This document shows positions 54,501 through 62,690 of a stretch of DNA of 64,000 bases, in pieces. The notes under the pieces are model-generated. The model ran no database searches. It was not told where the DNA came from and worked only from the letters and a program-made list of their open reading frames with translations. The first letter of the stretch is position 1. The number at the start of each line of letters is the position of its first letter. The position numbers and the translations under genes were made by a program. Source of the DNA: Leptospira ognonensis (GTDB lineage: Bacteria > Spirochaetota > Leptospiria > Leptospirales > Leptospiraceae); NCBI RefSeq assembly GCF_004770745.1, contig NZ_RQGD01000022.1, forward strand, positions 62,001-126,000. Reading direction: 5' to 3'.

Positions 54501-55594
54501 TGGTTCGTCTTTTCTCCTTGGAGGAGAGCACCAGGTTTTTTACCTACTACCTCATGAAAGGTATACTCTGTAATTTTTTCGAATGCTCGATTCACCCAAA
54601 TGATCTCGCCATGGGTATTTGTGATTACGATGCTATCTGTTGTTTTTGAAATGATTTTGGAAATAAAATCATGTTCCTTTATTTTTGCAATTCCATCTCG
54701 GACTTGCTTTTCATCTGTGATTTCCTTGAAAGTACAGGTAACGCCAGTTATTTTCCGATCTAAGGCTGAGAAGAGTGGCACACTATTGATACTAATCCAC
54801 GTAAGTTGATTGTCTGGCTTATATACTCCCATAATCACATTTGAGTAAGACTTTCCTGTCCTCAATGTTTCCATAGCAGGGTGAGTCTCCCCTGGAAAAT
54901 CACTTCCATCCTCATGAATGCTTTTCCAAGAGGGATCAATGGATCGTTTGCCGATCATTTGTTCGTAAGTCAGCCCCAATATCTCTTCTGCACTCTGATT
55001 GCATTGGATGATCTTACCCGTTATGTCTTGTTCTACAAGACCTTCTTGAAGACCGGAAAAAACAGCTTCCAATCTTGCTTTTTGACCCTCAAGTTCCAGT
55101 TTACTTTTACGTAATACAAGTAAGGAAATTACCTGATCCGCTAACAGGCGCAACGAGTCGAGCTGGTCTTCGGTTAGGACTCTTGATTTTTGATCGATGA
55201 CACAAAGTGTACCCAAACGAAATCCATCTGGGTCCGTCAAGGGAACACCTGCATAGAAGCGAATCGCGAGATTTCCTGTCACAAGTGGGTTTTTCGCAAA
55301 GACAGGATCTTCCAGAGCATTGGGAACAACAAAGGGAATCTCATCGAGTATGGCATGTTGGCAGAAAGAGATATCCCGAGAGGTTTCTGCGGTTTCTAGG
55401 CCTTCTTTTGATTTGAACCACTGCCGATTTTCGTCGAGTAGACTGATGAGGGCAATCGGAGTGCCACAAATACGAGATGCAAGCCTCGTGATGGCATCAT
55501 ACTCTTCCTCAGATAAGGTATCCATAATGTGGTAACTCTCCAAGGCCTGAAGTCGTTCCTTCTCATTCTGGGGAATCGGAGCATTTCGTTCCAT
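51551..55594 (-). CDS. Giant hybrid histidine kinase: GAF-5xPAS-HisKA-HATPase-REC-REC
   Basis: A 1347-residue soluble sensor kinase. A GAF domain (about 20-165, [19 protein letters not shown]) is followed by five PAS domains (about 178-298, 310-425, 433-555, 567-683, 693-812); the third and fifth are near copies. His842 in [13 protein letters not shown] is the phospho-acceptor. The ATPase has [15 protein letters not shown] and GGTGLGL. The first receiver (about 1080-1190) keeps FIDKL but has a single Asp in LVLDFS where a pair is expected, so it may not be phosphorylated. The second receiver is complete ([16 protein letters not shown]). It is a paralogue of the kinase at 46.8-48.7 kb. Confidence 0.93.
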   Translation of the reverse strand: MERNAPIPQNEKERLQALESYHIMDTLSEEEYDAITRLASRICGTPIALISLLDENRQWFKSKEGLETAETSRDISFCQHAILDEIPFVVPNALEDPVFAKNPLVTGNLAIRFYAGVPLTDPDGFRLGTLCVIDQKSRVLTEDQLDSLRLLADQVISLLVLRKSKLELEGQKARLEAVFSGLQEGLVEQDITGKIIQCNQSAEEILGLTYEQMIGKRSIDPSWKSIHEDGSDFPGETHPAMETLRTGKSYSNVIMGVYKPDNQLTWISINSVPLFSALDRKITGVTCTFKEITDEKQVRDGIAKIKEHDFISKIISKTTDSIVITNTHGEIIWVNRAFEKITEYTFHEVVGKKPGALLQGEKTNQATVSLIRQACQERKEIEVKLLNYTKSKKEYWTTINISPIYDDNGKLEYFIAINRDVTEQLRKEEEKRISGKRWEFAIENSGDGLWDWDIRSSKVFHSDRWLLMLGYENLDFGAEFNDWKSLIHPEDVDQVFRELQSHLDGVKNTYSVTHRIKCKDGTYKWVLDRGKVVERSDDGIPLRMIGTIHDLTESREYEKNRLENEKKLNAAQRISKIGSWYFNLQNFDLNWSLEHYRIFELVETPKEELYNAYRSKIHPEDLIELDRVVNLAIEKGTGFEFQHRIICKDGSIKTILGIGEVELDANGKSIAVSGTAQDITEKVKFDLLTRQKENAWKVTMETVGVGFWDWDIVSDEVIYSDSFNRMLGYEPKEIKSDLDAFRRIVHPDDLANIFVDIKKEINGEVEMYSNEHRARKKDGSLIYILAKGKVIERSAEGKALRMVGTYTDLSKQKENEIAITIEKEKAERASKAKSQFLANMSHEIRTPLNGVIGFTDLLKSTKLDDTQVIYTDTLKQSARLLLEVINDILDFSKIEAGKLDLEIRKTNLGELSSSAIDVVTFQAQSKKLELLLNISPDLPTFIFVDPVRLRQILVNLLSNAIKFTFGGEVTLKVEMISKNGASAHFRFSVQDTGIGIEKENFTKIFEAFSQEDNSTSRKFGGTGLGLTISNKLLELMGNSSLQVSSILGEGSVFSFDLELKIEESNQERVLNVQNKRALVLDFSPTTREILKNLLEFHGVETHTFSSLSDMIRQIESGESIDMIFIDKLISEHEATSTLERILGAKNSKINVENIILITKSIDDDSIFDPLKKLGIKQRLLKPITDFKLMTILSQFSRQNIEKEREPNKLIKTKIYEKWKVLIVDDNQTNLLLARTLIRKILVNAEIFDAADGRIAFEMNQSIMPDIIFMDIQMPNMNGYEAATAIRGSSFHNDVYIVALTANHTIEEREICKHFGMDDYLSKPIVPMELENKFLEFTRKRKLSLSKI

Positions 55595-55708
55595 ACGGAT
55601 AGAATCAGACGAGCAAAACGGATCTTACTTGTAAGAAACATCAAAAAATCCATTTTTTTGTCACAATCCTTGGAGCTCGTTGTCAAAATGTGAAATAGGA
55701 GATTGAAT

Positions 55709-56083
55709 ATGAAATTAGCAGCGTTAATACTTACAGGATTTGTGGCAGTCGAACATGTCCTCATCTTGATCTTGGAAATGTTTCTCTGGCAAACAGAGAT
55801 GGGAATGCGGGTCTTTAAACTCACCCCTGAGACAGCTGCCATCACTGCGACGCTTGCAAAAAACCAAGGGCTTTATAACGGCTTTCTTGCAGCTGGTCTT
55901 TTTTGGGCTCTCTTTTTTATCAAAGATGCTTCTCAGAAATACCAGACCATCTTATTTTTCTTAATTTGCATTGTCATCGCCGCTATCTTTGGTTCGGCGA
56001 CAGCAAAATTTTCAATTATCTTTACGCAAGGAAGTCCTGCTATCCTCGCACTCCTCATTACGTTAATTGCCAATAAAAAGTAA
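55709..56083 (+). CDS. DUF1304 membrane protein
   Basis: A 124-residue integral membrane protein with four helices. AALILTGFVAVEHVLILILEMF and KNQGLYNGFLAAGLFWALF are the DUF1304 signature, with conserved EH, E and NQGxYN. Function is unknown. I place the start at ATG 55709 because AGGAG lies seven bases before it; a TTG six bases earlier is also in frame. Its stop is followed directly by the ATG of the ECF sigma factor (TAAATG), so the two are coupled, suggesting that this protein works with the regulator. Confidence 0.82.
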   Translation: MKLAALILTGFVAVEHVLILILEMFLWQTEMGMRVFKLTPETAAITATLAKNQGLYNGFLAAGLFWALFFIKDASQKYQTILFFLICIVIAAIFGSATAKFSIIFTQGSPAILALLITLIANKK

Positions 56084-56911
56084 ATGGAAGATCCGCAATT
56101 ACCTTTACTCGAAGGATGTCTCAAGGGGAATCGAAAGTCTTTCGAGGACTTGGTAACATTTTTCCAGCCAAAGGTTTTTGCTCTCGCATTAAAATTCTTA
56201 TGGAATCCTGAGGACGCAGAAGATGGCACTCAGGAAATTTTAATTAAGGTCATTTCGAATTTAGGAAGTTTTCGCAAAGAAAGCAAACTCGCGACTTGGG
56301 TCTTTCGAATCGCAACGAATCATTTGATCAATACGAAAAAGAGCTCCTCCGAAAAACGAAATGTAAATTTTCGCAAAGTAGAAATTGAATTATCAAAAGC
56401 AAATGTAGAAAATACTGACAGTTCAGAAATTACAAAAAATCTCGCCATACACGTGCAGGCTGCCTGTACACATGCCATCTTACTTTGTTTAAAAAGAAGC
56501 TATCGAATCGCCTTTATTCTAGGAGAGGTCTTTCATGTTTCTAGTTCAGATGGGGCATGGATTATGGAAATTTCCGAGGCAAACTTTAGAAAAAAACTCT
56601 CTCGTGCACGCCTCCAAATGGATGAATTCTTGGGGAATCATTGTGGTATTTCTTCTGCCAAAAATCCTTGCCGATGCAAAAATCGGATCGCCTACTCACA
56701 AAAATCAAAACGCATCAATGCTTATCTAGAGCTTTCAGAGAATATGAAAGCGAAAGGAACCTGGAAAATGAAACCGCTTCTTTCTGAATCGAATCAAGTT
56801 AGAAAAGCCGCAGAAGTTTACCATTCAGGAGCAGATTTTGAAACTCGACATGATATATTGAAGAAAATAAAACAAAAAATAGAATCGAACCAGTGGAGTC
56901 TCCTCAACTAA
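56084..56911 (+). CDS. ECF-type RNA polymerase sigma factor with Cys-containing C-terminal extension
   Basis: Residues 5-85 contain sigma region 2 (DLVTFFQPKVFALALKFL, NPEDAEDGTQEILIKV) and about 130-190 region 4 (LLCLKRSYRIAFILGEVF, EISEANFRKKLSRARLQM). Beyond this, an extension of about 80 residues begins with NHCGISSAKNPCRCKNRI, a four-residue-spaced Cys cluster known in one ECF branch and possibly metal- or redox-binding. No anti-sigma factor gene is adjacent; the only partner is the DUF1304 gene before it. Region 2 and 4 are intact, so activity is expected. Targets are unknown. Confidence 0.85.
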   Translation: MEDPQLPLLEGCLKGNRKSFEDLVTFFQPKVFALALKFLWNPEDAEDGTQEILIKVISNLGSFRKESKLATWVFRIATNHLINTKKSSSEKRNVNFRKVEIELSKANVENTDSSEITKNLAIHVQAACTHAILLCLKRSYRIAFILGEVFHVSSSDGAWIMEISEANFRKKLSRARLQMDEFLGNHCGISSAKNPCRCKNRIAYSQKSKRINAYLELSENMKAKGTWKMKPLLSESNQVRKAAEVYHSGADFETRHDILKKIKQKIESNQWSLLN

Positions 56912-56918
56912 GTAGTGT

Positions 56919-57815
56919 TTAACTTACTTTTTTCCATTCCTTTGCTGGTGAGGTACCATAGATTCTTTTATAGGCTTTTGAAAACGCGAATGCAGAAGAA
57001 TAACCCACTGCTAGTGCCACCTCTTCCAAGGTAGTATTTTCTTTTAAAAACATCTCTCGTGCTTTTTCCATTCGAACTTTTGCCAAATACTCCATCGGTG
57101 GAATAAACAATACCTCTTTAAACCTGGCGGCAAGATTGGCACGAGAAATACCTAAATTTTTTGCCAGGCTCTCAATCGTCCAATTCTCTTTCAGATTTCG
57201 ATGCAGAACCTCTAATGCACGGAGTACGATTGTATCCCGAAAAGCCATAACCCAACCAGGTTCCGAGGCAGGATTTTTTTCGAGCCAGTACCTAATCATA
57301 TAATACAGCATAATGTCCGTCAGTCTCTGAAGAATCAAATCACTACATAAATCCTGTTCTAATTCTTTGGAGATCATTGTCACAACAGAATGCAAGGAAT
57401 GGTGCGAAACAATGTCTTCTGCAGGTATAAAAATAAAAGGGGGAAGCTCTGAAAAAAATGGATGCTGTGGACGATTCGGAACTTCGTACCGTACAGAAAC
57501 AAAAGTGGTAACAGGTGATCCCTCATGAAAGGTCTCATTTTTTTTATCATGGAATCTTTGGATTTCAACAACCTTAGCTTTTTTATCAGACAAAAGTTCA
57601 TGGGGAATCCCTCGAGTGATAAAAAGTAAATCGCCTCTTTTTAAAAGAAGCTCTTGGTCTAAAAATCTCGCATAACAAGAGCCTTGTGTGATCACATGAA
57701 ATCCACCACTTCGGACACAGGGAAACCTGTACCCCCAAGATTCAAAAAGCCTATCACGAGCGAGCAAATCGTTTTTCCAGTCCGCGCTTTCCAGTATTTC
57801 GGAGAGTAAATCCAT
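56919..57815 (-). CDS. AraC-family regulator with cupin sensor domain
   Basis: A 298-residue regulator. The N-terminal part (about 10-180) is the AraC-binding cupin type (GGFHVITQGSCYARF, RGDLLFITRGIPHEL), where His and other polar residues suggest a small ligand or metal. The C-terminal 100 residues carry two helix-turn-helix motifs (IESLAKNLGISRANLAARFK and LEEVALAVGYSSAFAFSKAY) and the closing GTSPAKEW. It is divergent from an NmrA-type oxidoreductase, 123 bases away, the standard arrangement for a regulator and its target. Inverted repeats lie between them. Confidence 0.92.
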   Translation of the reverse strand: MDLLSEILESADWKNDLLARDRLFESWGYRFPCVRSGGFHVITQGSCYARFLDQELLLKRGDLLFITRGIPHELLSDKKAKVVEIQRFHDKKNETFHEGSPVTTFVSVRYEVPNRPQHPFFSELPPFIFIPAEDIVSHHSLHSVVTMISKELEQDLCSDLILQRLTDIMLYYMIRYWLEKNPASEPGWVMAFRDTIVLRALEVLHRNLKENWTIESLAKNLGISRANLAARFKEVLFIPPMEYLAKVRMEKAREMFLKENTTLEEVALAVGYSSAFAFSKAYKRIYGTSPAKEWKKVS

Positions 57816-57834
57816 TAATAAATCTTACCACTCG

Positions 57835-57897
57835 ATATCCATTTGTCTATTACTTTATACGTTTGGATATTTTTTTAATACTTTTAGCCATAGACAA
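57835..57897. promoter_or_regulatory. Two interleaved inverted repeats, likely operator
   Basis: ATATCCA (57835-57841) is mirrored by TGGATAT (57864-57870), and TTGTCTAT (57843-57850) by ATAGACAA (57890-57897). The two pairs interleave in the intergenic region between the AraC-type gene and the oxidoreductase. The second right-hand arm reaches the -35 area of the plus-strand promoter. They are the best candidates for sites bound by the AraC-type protein. Confidence 0.5.
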
Positions 57898-57910
57898 TCC
57901 AGATTTCTCG

Positions 57911-57916
57911 TATAAT
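57911..57916 (+). promoter_or_regulatory. -10 box of the NmrA-type oxidoreductase gene
   Basis: A perfect TATAAT lies 22 bases before the ATG at 57939, with AGGAG-like bases (TAGGAGATCGT) just ahead of the start. At -35 only TAGACA is found, at a short 14-base spacing, as expected for an activator-dependent promoter. Confidence 0.55.
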
Positions 57917-57938
57917 ATAGATTCTATTAGGAGATCGT

Positions 57939-58790
57939 ATGAAAATATTTGTATTTGGGGCAACCGGACTTGTCGGTCAAAATTTAATCAAAGAACTATT
58001 GTTATCAGGACACGAAGTTTTCGCAGGTAGCAGACATCCAGAAAAGGGAAAAACTCAAGAGAATCTAAACTGGGTAGCCGCTGATGCCCTGGAGCCAAAA
58101 CAGGGATTAGAAATTCTCACAAAGGTAGATGCAGCTTTCTTTCTATCACCTCCTGGCTATACCAACCAGTATGAGATCCTCGCACCTTGGATTGAAAAAG
58201 CAAAAGAAGTGAAGTTAAAAAAGTTGGTTCTCATGACTGCTATGGGAGTAGAACATGCGCCACCAGAAGCACCCTTCCGCAAAACCGAGCTATTGCTGGA
58301 AAGCTCTGGACTCAATTGGAATATCATCCGACCAAATTGGTTCATGCAAAATTTTAATACATTCTGGATCTCTGGGATCTTGAATGATGGCAAAATTTAC
58401 TTTCCTGGCGGAGATGCCGTAGCAAGTTTCATTGACGGAAGAGACATTGCACGGGTGGCTGCAAAACTTCTAACTACCAACGAATTTAATAACCAGGCTT
58501 ATGCGCTTACTGGTCCCTCATCGATCAACCATGACGAGGTGGCTAAAATCATTTCGGATACTACGGGTAAATCAATAAGCTATGTAAACATAACTCCTGA
58601 AGACTTTAAAAAGGGACTACTCGGTGCTGGTCTTCCCGAAGACTATTCTGATTTTATGAATTACATAGCCTCTGCATTAAAAGATGGTTATGCGGCTCCC
58701 GTTACTGATTCCGTGAAAAAGATCACTGGTAAAGCTCCGACGACCTTTGAGGAATACGCAGCAGACCATAAAACTGCCTGGCTAAAATAA
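57939..58790 (+). CDS. NmrA/QorB-like NAD(P)H-binding oxidoreductase
   Basis: A 283-residue atypical SDR. The N-terminus is a Rossmann motif (FVFGATGLVGQNLIKELL), then AADALEPKQ, FFLSPPGY, LVLMTAMGVEHAPPEAPF and NIIRPNWFMQNF, typical of the NmrA-like/azoreductase-type QorB branch that reduces quinones or senses the NADP state. The Tyr-x-x-x-Lys catalytic pair is not obvious, as often in this branch. Its divergent AraC-type neighbour and the inverted repeats in the shared region indicate regulated expression. Confidence 0.88.
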   Translation: MKIFVFGATGLVGQNLIKELLLSGHEVFAGSRHPEKGKTQENLNWVAADALEPKQGLEILTKVDAAFFLSPPGYTNQYEILAPWIEKAKEVKLKKLVLMTAMGVEHAPPEAPFRKTELLLESSGLNWNIIRPNWFMQNFNTFWISGILNDGKIYFPGGDAVASFIDGRDIARVAAKLLTTNEFNNQAYALTGPSSINHDEVAKIISDTTGKSISYVNITPEDFKKGLLGAGLPEDYSDFMNYIASALKDGYAAPVTDSVKKITGKAPTTFEEYAADHKTAWLK

Positions 58791-58795
58791 CCCAA

Positions 58796-59971
58796 TCAAT
58801 CTGGAGATAGTCGAAGGAATCCGACGGCATCTCCAGGTCCCTCAAAACCATTACGAACTATCACCGAGGAGTAAGGAATCACGAGAGAACCAGCTACATT
58901 GACGTTGCCCTTAAAATATTTGGAAGTTGCAATTACCTTCTTTTGTTTGAGAGTGAGGGGATCATATATATGTAGCCCTGAATTGCGAACCCAAACCAAT
59001 TCATTTTCTTTCCAAAAACCCATTGTGTGCCCATGTGTTCCAAATTTTGCCTTTTGCAATATCTTTCCAGAACTGGAATCCAATACGCGTAATTCTCCCG
59101 TCTGACCAGAAGCCAGATAGATTTTTGACCCATCCTTTGAAAACACCGAACCGTAAGATACGACAGGAACCGAAATTTGAAGAAAGGAATTAGTAACTAA
59201 ATCGAAAATTCTACCTTCAGGTGGAATAGACTCATGAACCTCCGCATAACTTTGGATCAGTATCTTTCCTTTTACAAAATGGGCAATGCTGTTGTATGGA
59301 AACCATTTTGATTGGTAGGAATGAACAACTTCTAATTTTCCATCCTGGTATCTAAAAAGTTTGATCGAAACATCATCCGAAGTTTTATCCTTCATATTCT
59401 TATCTAAAGCGAAGGTAAAATACGCAGCTTCCTTTTCGTTATCAAACCCTATCGGTAGGACCATCGCATATCCTTCAAAACCTTCCGAAGGATAAGAAGA
59501 TAATTCCTGAATGAATTCGATTTGATTCTCTTCCATATCCCACACAGCAAAATATGATTTTTTGATAGGCAATTGGTAATTTCGATGCTCGACATAGAAT
59601 CCCATTTTTTGAATTTTTTCATCATAAAACAAAACATCCGTTATATAAACTGGCAGATGGTCCGATTTGATATCCAATGTTCCTTTAATGAGCAGATCAG
59701 GATTTTTGAGGAAATATTCACGGATCGGAGGAGTTAGAAAAATTTGATTTTTAGTTGCTAAATGATAAAAGTATAATCCTTGAACGTCGGCATTCATCGT
59801 CATTCCAGTATACAAATGCGCATCTCGATTTACGAGAAAGGGAGAATCGCTTGCGTAAAAGGAAGGGCGTTTGACGAAATCAGTCGTTAAAGAAAAACGA
59901 TCAAGAACTGATTCTGCGAAAAGAGATTGGATCAGGAAAAAAAACAGGAGAAGAGAATTGATTCTGTTCAT
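58796..59971 (-). CDS. Exported protein with probable beta-propeller
   Basis: A 391-residue protein with a signal peptide (LIQSLFAE, cleavage near 19). The mature part is strand-rich with repeated blade-like motifs, especially at the C-terminal half (YGSVFSKDGSKIYLASGQTG, LRVLDSSSGKI, LVWVRNSGLHIYDPLT), as in WD40/YVTN-type propellers. No enzymatic residues are recognised. It has no close same-strand partner; the secreted DUF5329 gene ends 47 bases upstream and could be co-transcribed with it. Confidence 0.6.
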   Translation of the reverse strand: MNRINSLLLFFFLIQSLFAESVLDRFSLTTDFVKRPSFYASDSPFLVNRDAHLYTGMTMNADVQGLYFYHLATKNQIFLTPPIREYFLKNPDLLIKGTLDIKSDHLPVYITDVLFYDEKIQKMGFYVEHRNYQLPIKKSYFAVWDMEENQIEFIQELSSYPSEGFEGYAMVLPIGFDNEKEAAYFTFALDKNMKDKTSDDVSIKLFRYQDGKLEVVHSYQSKWFPYNSIAHFVKGKILIQSYAEVHESIPPEGRIFDLVTNSFLQISVPVVSYGSVFSKDGSKIYLASGQTGELRVLDSSSGKILQKAKFGTHGHTMGFWKENELVWVRNSGLHIYDPLTLKQKKVIATSKYFKGNVNVAGSLVIPYSSVIVRNGFEGPGDAVGFLRLSPD

Positions 59972-60018
59972 AAAGACAGATAGATTAGGTCAAAAAAAAA
60001 AATCTGTCTACTTGAAAA

Positions 60019-60429
60019 CTAGGATCTCGGGCAATTATCTTCCATTTTTTTTAGCTCTGCTTTTAGCCAATCCGCGGAAAGAATTTTTTTGCCACTCTTA
60101 AAATGAATTTCATAGGGAATGCCGCTGAGAGAAGATTTTGTAGCAAGCTGGTCAATAAATTGAATGGCGGTCCAGTTTTTGCCAGAGGAAAACAAGGATT
60201 TTTTTGCATTAGAAAGTTTAAGCCTGAGATGACTTGCCGCCTCAGTTGCGTTATGTTCTTTTTCGTTTCGAATGAATTTACCATCAATCGACGAGACAGC
60301 CAAGATCAATCTCTCAATCTTTTGATCTTCAGAAAGTTCTGTTTTGCACTGCGCAGAAATTTCCATAATCTGAACATGCGTCAGAAAGACACAAAGGGCA
60401 AGTAGAGACCATTTCCATCGTTTTGTCAT
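60019..60429 (-). CDS. Exported DUF5329-type protein
   Basis: A 136-residue protein with an N-terminal signal segment (WSLLALCVFLTHVQIMEISA) and a body matching the DUF5329 pattern: IERLILAVSSIDGKFIRNE with the Cys of the usual C.FIRNG replaced by Gly, ATEAASHLRLKL, FIDQLATKSSLSGIPYEIHF and DWLKAELKKME. Function unknown; the family is small, exported and found in proteobacteria and spirochaetes. Two Cys (AQCKTE and DNCPRS) may pair. Confidence 0.68.
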   Translation of the reverse strand: MTKRWKWSLLALCVFLTHVQIMEISAQCKTELSEDQKIERLILAVSSIDGKFIRNEKEHNATEAASHLRLKLSNAKKSLFSSGKNWTAIQFIDQLATKSSLSGIPYEIHFKSGKKILSADWLKAELKKMEDNCPRS

Positions 60430-60553
60430 AGGGATTAGACGGGTCAGCCTACCTTTCTTCCATCAGATTACGAGATCAAAATTAACAATTAGAACGATTT
60501 CTATTTGACTTACGTTCCATTACGATCTAATAATATGACCTATTCGAGTTCAA

Positions 60554-61309
60554 ATGACCCTAAGCAACCGTTTCAAAAATACTGTGGACCCGAGCGTGTT
60601 AAAAAATCGAAAAATCGCTTTATACACTCGTTTTTTGGACGACCCTGGGGAAGAAAAACTAGCATACATCATTGGCGCTATACTCGGACACCATCATCAG
60701 CTAGAACTCACGGAACTCATTTATACAGCCTGTAAAGAATTCGTTATGAATTCTACCAAGGCAGCCATCAAACGCATCGTTTATGATGAAATGAAACTGG
60801 GATCCGATGGCGTAGAGCCAGACCAGGAAGAGTTTATGCGAAATTTTAAGTCTAGTATACTCAGTCAAAAATTTACCTACTTCAAGGAGAAAATGAAGGA
60901 GAAAAGGATCCAAACCAAGATCTCTTTTGACTTTAACTCGGATCGTTTGATTGTCAGAGTCTCAAATAATTTTGCTTTGTTGCCAAAAGAAGAATCTCGC
61001 ATACGTGAAAAATTCCAACTAGCAAGAGGTTACGACAACCTACCTCAATTTTTTTTACATCACGCTGACGAAACCGAAGGCGCAGGCCTCGGAATCACTC
61101 TCGTAGGTATTCTCATGTCCCAATATGGTATGGATAGAAGGTTACTCACAATTTACTCAGAACCCAAAACTAATTTTACCGTCGCTCGTTTGGAAATACC
61201 ATTTGTCGCAAGTTATAAATCAAAACGAGTGTTATTTGAAGAAATTTTAAGTAGGGAAAATCTGACTCGTGAAGATTTGCGTAATAGTTGGAGCTTAGGG
61301 GCAGTATAA
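60554..61309 (+). CDS. Atypical GHKL ATPase-like protein (RsbW/kinase-like)
   Basis: A 251-residue soluble protein with the outline of a GHKL ATPase but no dimerisation helix. The N-box is TACKEFVMNSTKAA (Glu62, Asn66) and the G2 lid GAGLGITLVG near 176-185. The G1 position reads RVSNNFALLP, so the adenine-contacting Asp of DxGxG is replaced by Asn. An insertion of about 60 charged residues separates N-box and G1. It could be a serine kinase of the RsbW type, a phosphotransfer partner or a nucleotide-binding scaffold. It is convergent, six bases apart, with a SpoIIE-type phosphatase gene. Confidence 0.7.
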   Translation: MTLSNRFKNTVDPSVLKNRKIALYTRFLDDPGEEKLAYIIGAILGHHHQLELTELIYTACKEFVMNSTKAAIKRIVYDEMKLGSDGVEPDQEEFMRNFKSSILSQKFTYFKEKMKEKRIQTKISFDFNSDRLIVRVSNNFALLPKEESRIREKFQLARGYDNLPQFFLHHADETEGAGLGITLVGILMSQYGMDRRLLTIYSEPKTNFTVARLEIPFVASYKSKRVLFEEILSRENLTREDLRNSWSLGAV

Positions 61310-61315
61310 CTTGCC

Positions 61316-62671
61316 TTAGATTTTCACACCAATCACCAATATATCATCTATCTGATCACATCCGTCCATCCAAGTCCGAATCGTGTCATCCATATGTTTC
61401 TTTTGGCTGCTCATAGGCTGATCATGTATTTCAAAAGTTAGGTCTTTAAATCTCTTGGACATAAATTTTTTGTGATCTAGACCACTGAATTGATCCAAGT
61501 ATCCATCGGTCGTTAAATAAAATGTGGTCGGAACTGAAATATCTAACTCATGTTTCGTGAATATCCTCTGATCTTCTTTTTGACTTCCACCGATTGATCT
61601 CCGATCGGCTTTGATTTCAAATTGTTCTTCATTTTGAATGTAATAAAGTGAGTTCATGGCTCCTGCGTATTTTAGGACTTTCCTTTCTAAATGAATCGTA
61701 CATAAAGAAATGTCCATACCGTCTCGGCTTTCTGTCATTTCCTGGTTTAAAGAATAGCGAACACCTCGATGAAGTAGATTTAGAATTTCATCGGGTTCTG
61801 TTACACCTCGAGCATTCACAATATCATTCAATAGGCTGTTACCTATCATAGACATGAATGCGCCAGGTACACCATGACCTGTGCAATCTGCGGCAGCAAT
61901 GATCACAATCGTCTCTTCTACATTTTCAAAAAGGACAGTTTTGGAGGTGAACCAATAAAAATCTCCACTCACAACATCGCGTGGCTTGAAGAGTATGAAA
62001 GAATCTGGTAAAGACCATGATATCAATTCTTGGCTCGGAAGAATGGATTGCTGAATCGTTCGTGCATACCGTATACTTTCCGTTATATGCTGATTCTTTT
62101 CCTCTATTTCTTTCTTTTGCTCGGAAATGGCTTTATTGAATTTTTCTAAATCATCATTTTGTTTTTTAATTTCGAGAATGGCTTCAATCAAGTCTTTCGT
62201 CTGCTCTTCTACTTGTCGTGTCAGCTCGACTTCCCGCTTTTTTAACGTATCGATCAATTCATTGTTCTGTTCGGCAAGTCTTTCAATGAGAATGCGAATG
62301 ACTCCTCGCATGAACTCAGAGCTATTACCCATAATTTCATAAAAATCTGCTTGATCGAGACGAAGTAAATGCGTGTCTTCAAGGGCGCTGATGGATGCAT
62401 TTCTTGGTTCTGAGTTGAGTAGGGAAAATTCACCAAAGGTTTGCCTTGTACCGATCTCTGCCACTTTCTGATCATCAAAGTGAACAAATACTCTTCCAGA
62501 GTAAATCACGTACATGCAGGTTCCAGCTTCCCCTTTTTGGATGATACTTTCTCCCGACTTATAATGATCTTCTTTTAGGGATTCTGCGATGGCACGGATA
62601 GAATCCTGTGGGATCTCAGCAAAGAGATCCACAGTCCGAAGGATTTCTATCAGTTCCGATATGGGAATCAT
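61316..62671 (-). CDS. cNMP-binding domain - coiled coil - SpoIIE-type PP2C phosphatase
   Basis: A 451-residue soluble phosphatase. Residues 10-130 are a cyclic-nucleotide-binding fold (GESIIQKGEAGTCMYVIYSG, GEFSLLNSEPRNASI with the usual phosphate-cassette RNAS). A coiled coil (140-200) transmits the signal to a SpoIIE/RsbU-type PPM phosphatase (215-450), with metal residues in VVSGDFYWF, DCTGHGVPGAFMS and DDILVIGV. The cassette Glu and Arg suggest true cAMP or cGMP binding. A receptor adenylate cyclase is also in this window. Anti-sigma antagonist (STAS) targets are not adjacent. Confidence 0.88.
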   Translation of the reverse strand: MIPISELIEILRTVDLFAEIPQDSIRAIAESLKEDHYKSGESIIQKGEAGTCMYVIYSGRVFVHFDDQKVAEIGTRQTFGEFSLLNSEPRNASISALEDTHLLRLDQADFYEIMGNSSEFMRGVIRILIERLAEQNNELIDTLKKREVELTRQVEEQTKDLIEAILEIKKQNDDLEKFNKAISEQKKEIEEKNQHITESIRYARTIQQSILPSQELISWSLPDSFILFKPRDVVSGDFYWFTSKTVLFENVEETIVIIAAADCTGHGVPGAFMSMIGNSLLNDIVNARGVTEPDEILNLLHRGVRYSLNQEMTESRDGMDISLCTIHLERKVLKYAGAMNSLYYIQNEEQFEIKADRRSIGGSQKEDQRIFTKHELDISVPTTFYLTTDGYLDQFSGLDHKKFMSKRFKDLTFEIHDQPMSSQKKHMDDTIRTWMDGCDQIDDILVIGVKI

Positions 62672-62690
62672 AGCGATCGTAACTAGTTTG

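Noticed and set aside
60505..60735. 76-codon plus-strand frame
   Set aside because: It overlaps the start of the GHKL-like gene in another frame and its composition shows no coding signal beyond chance.
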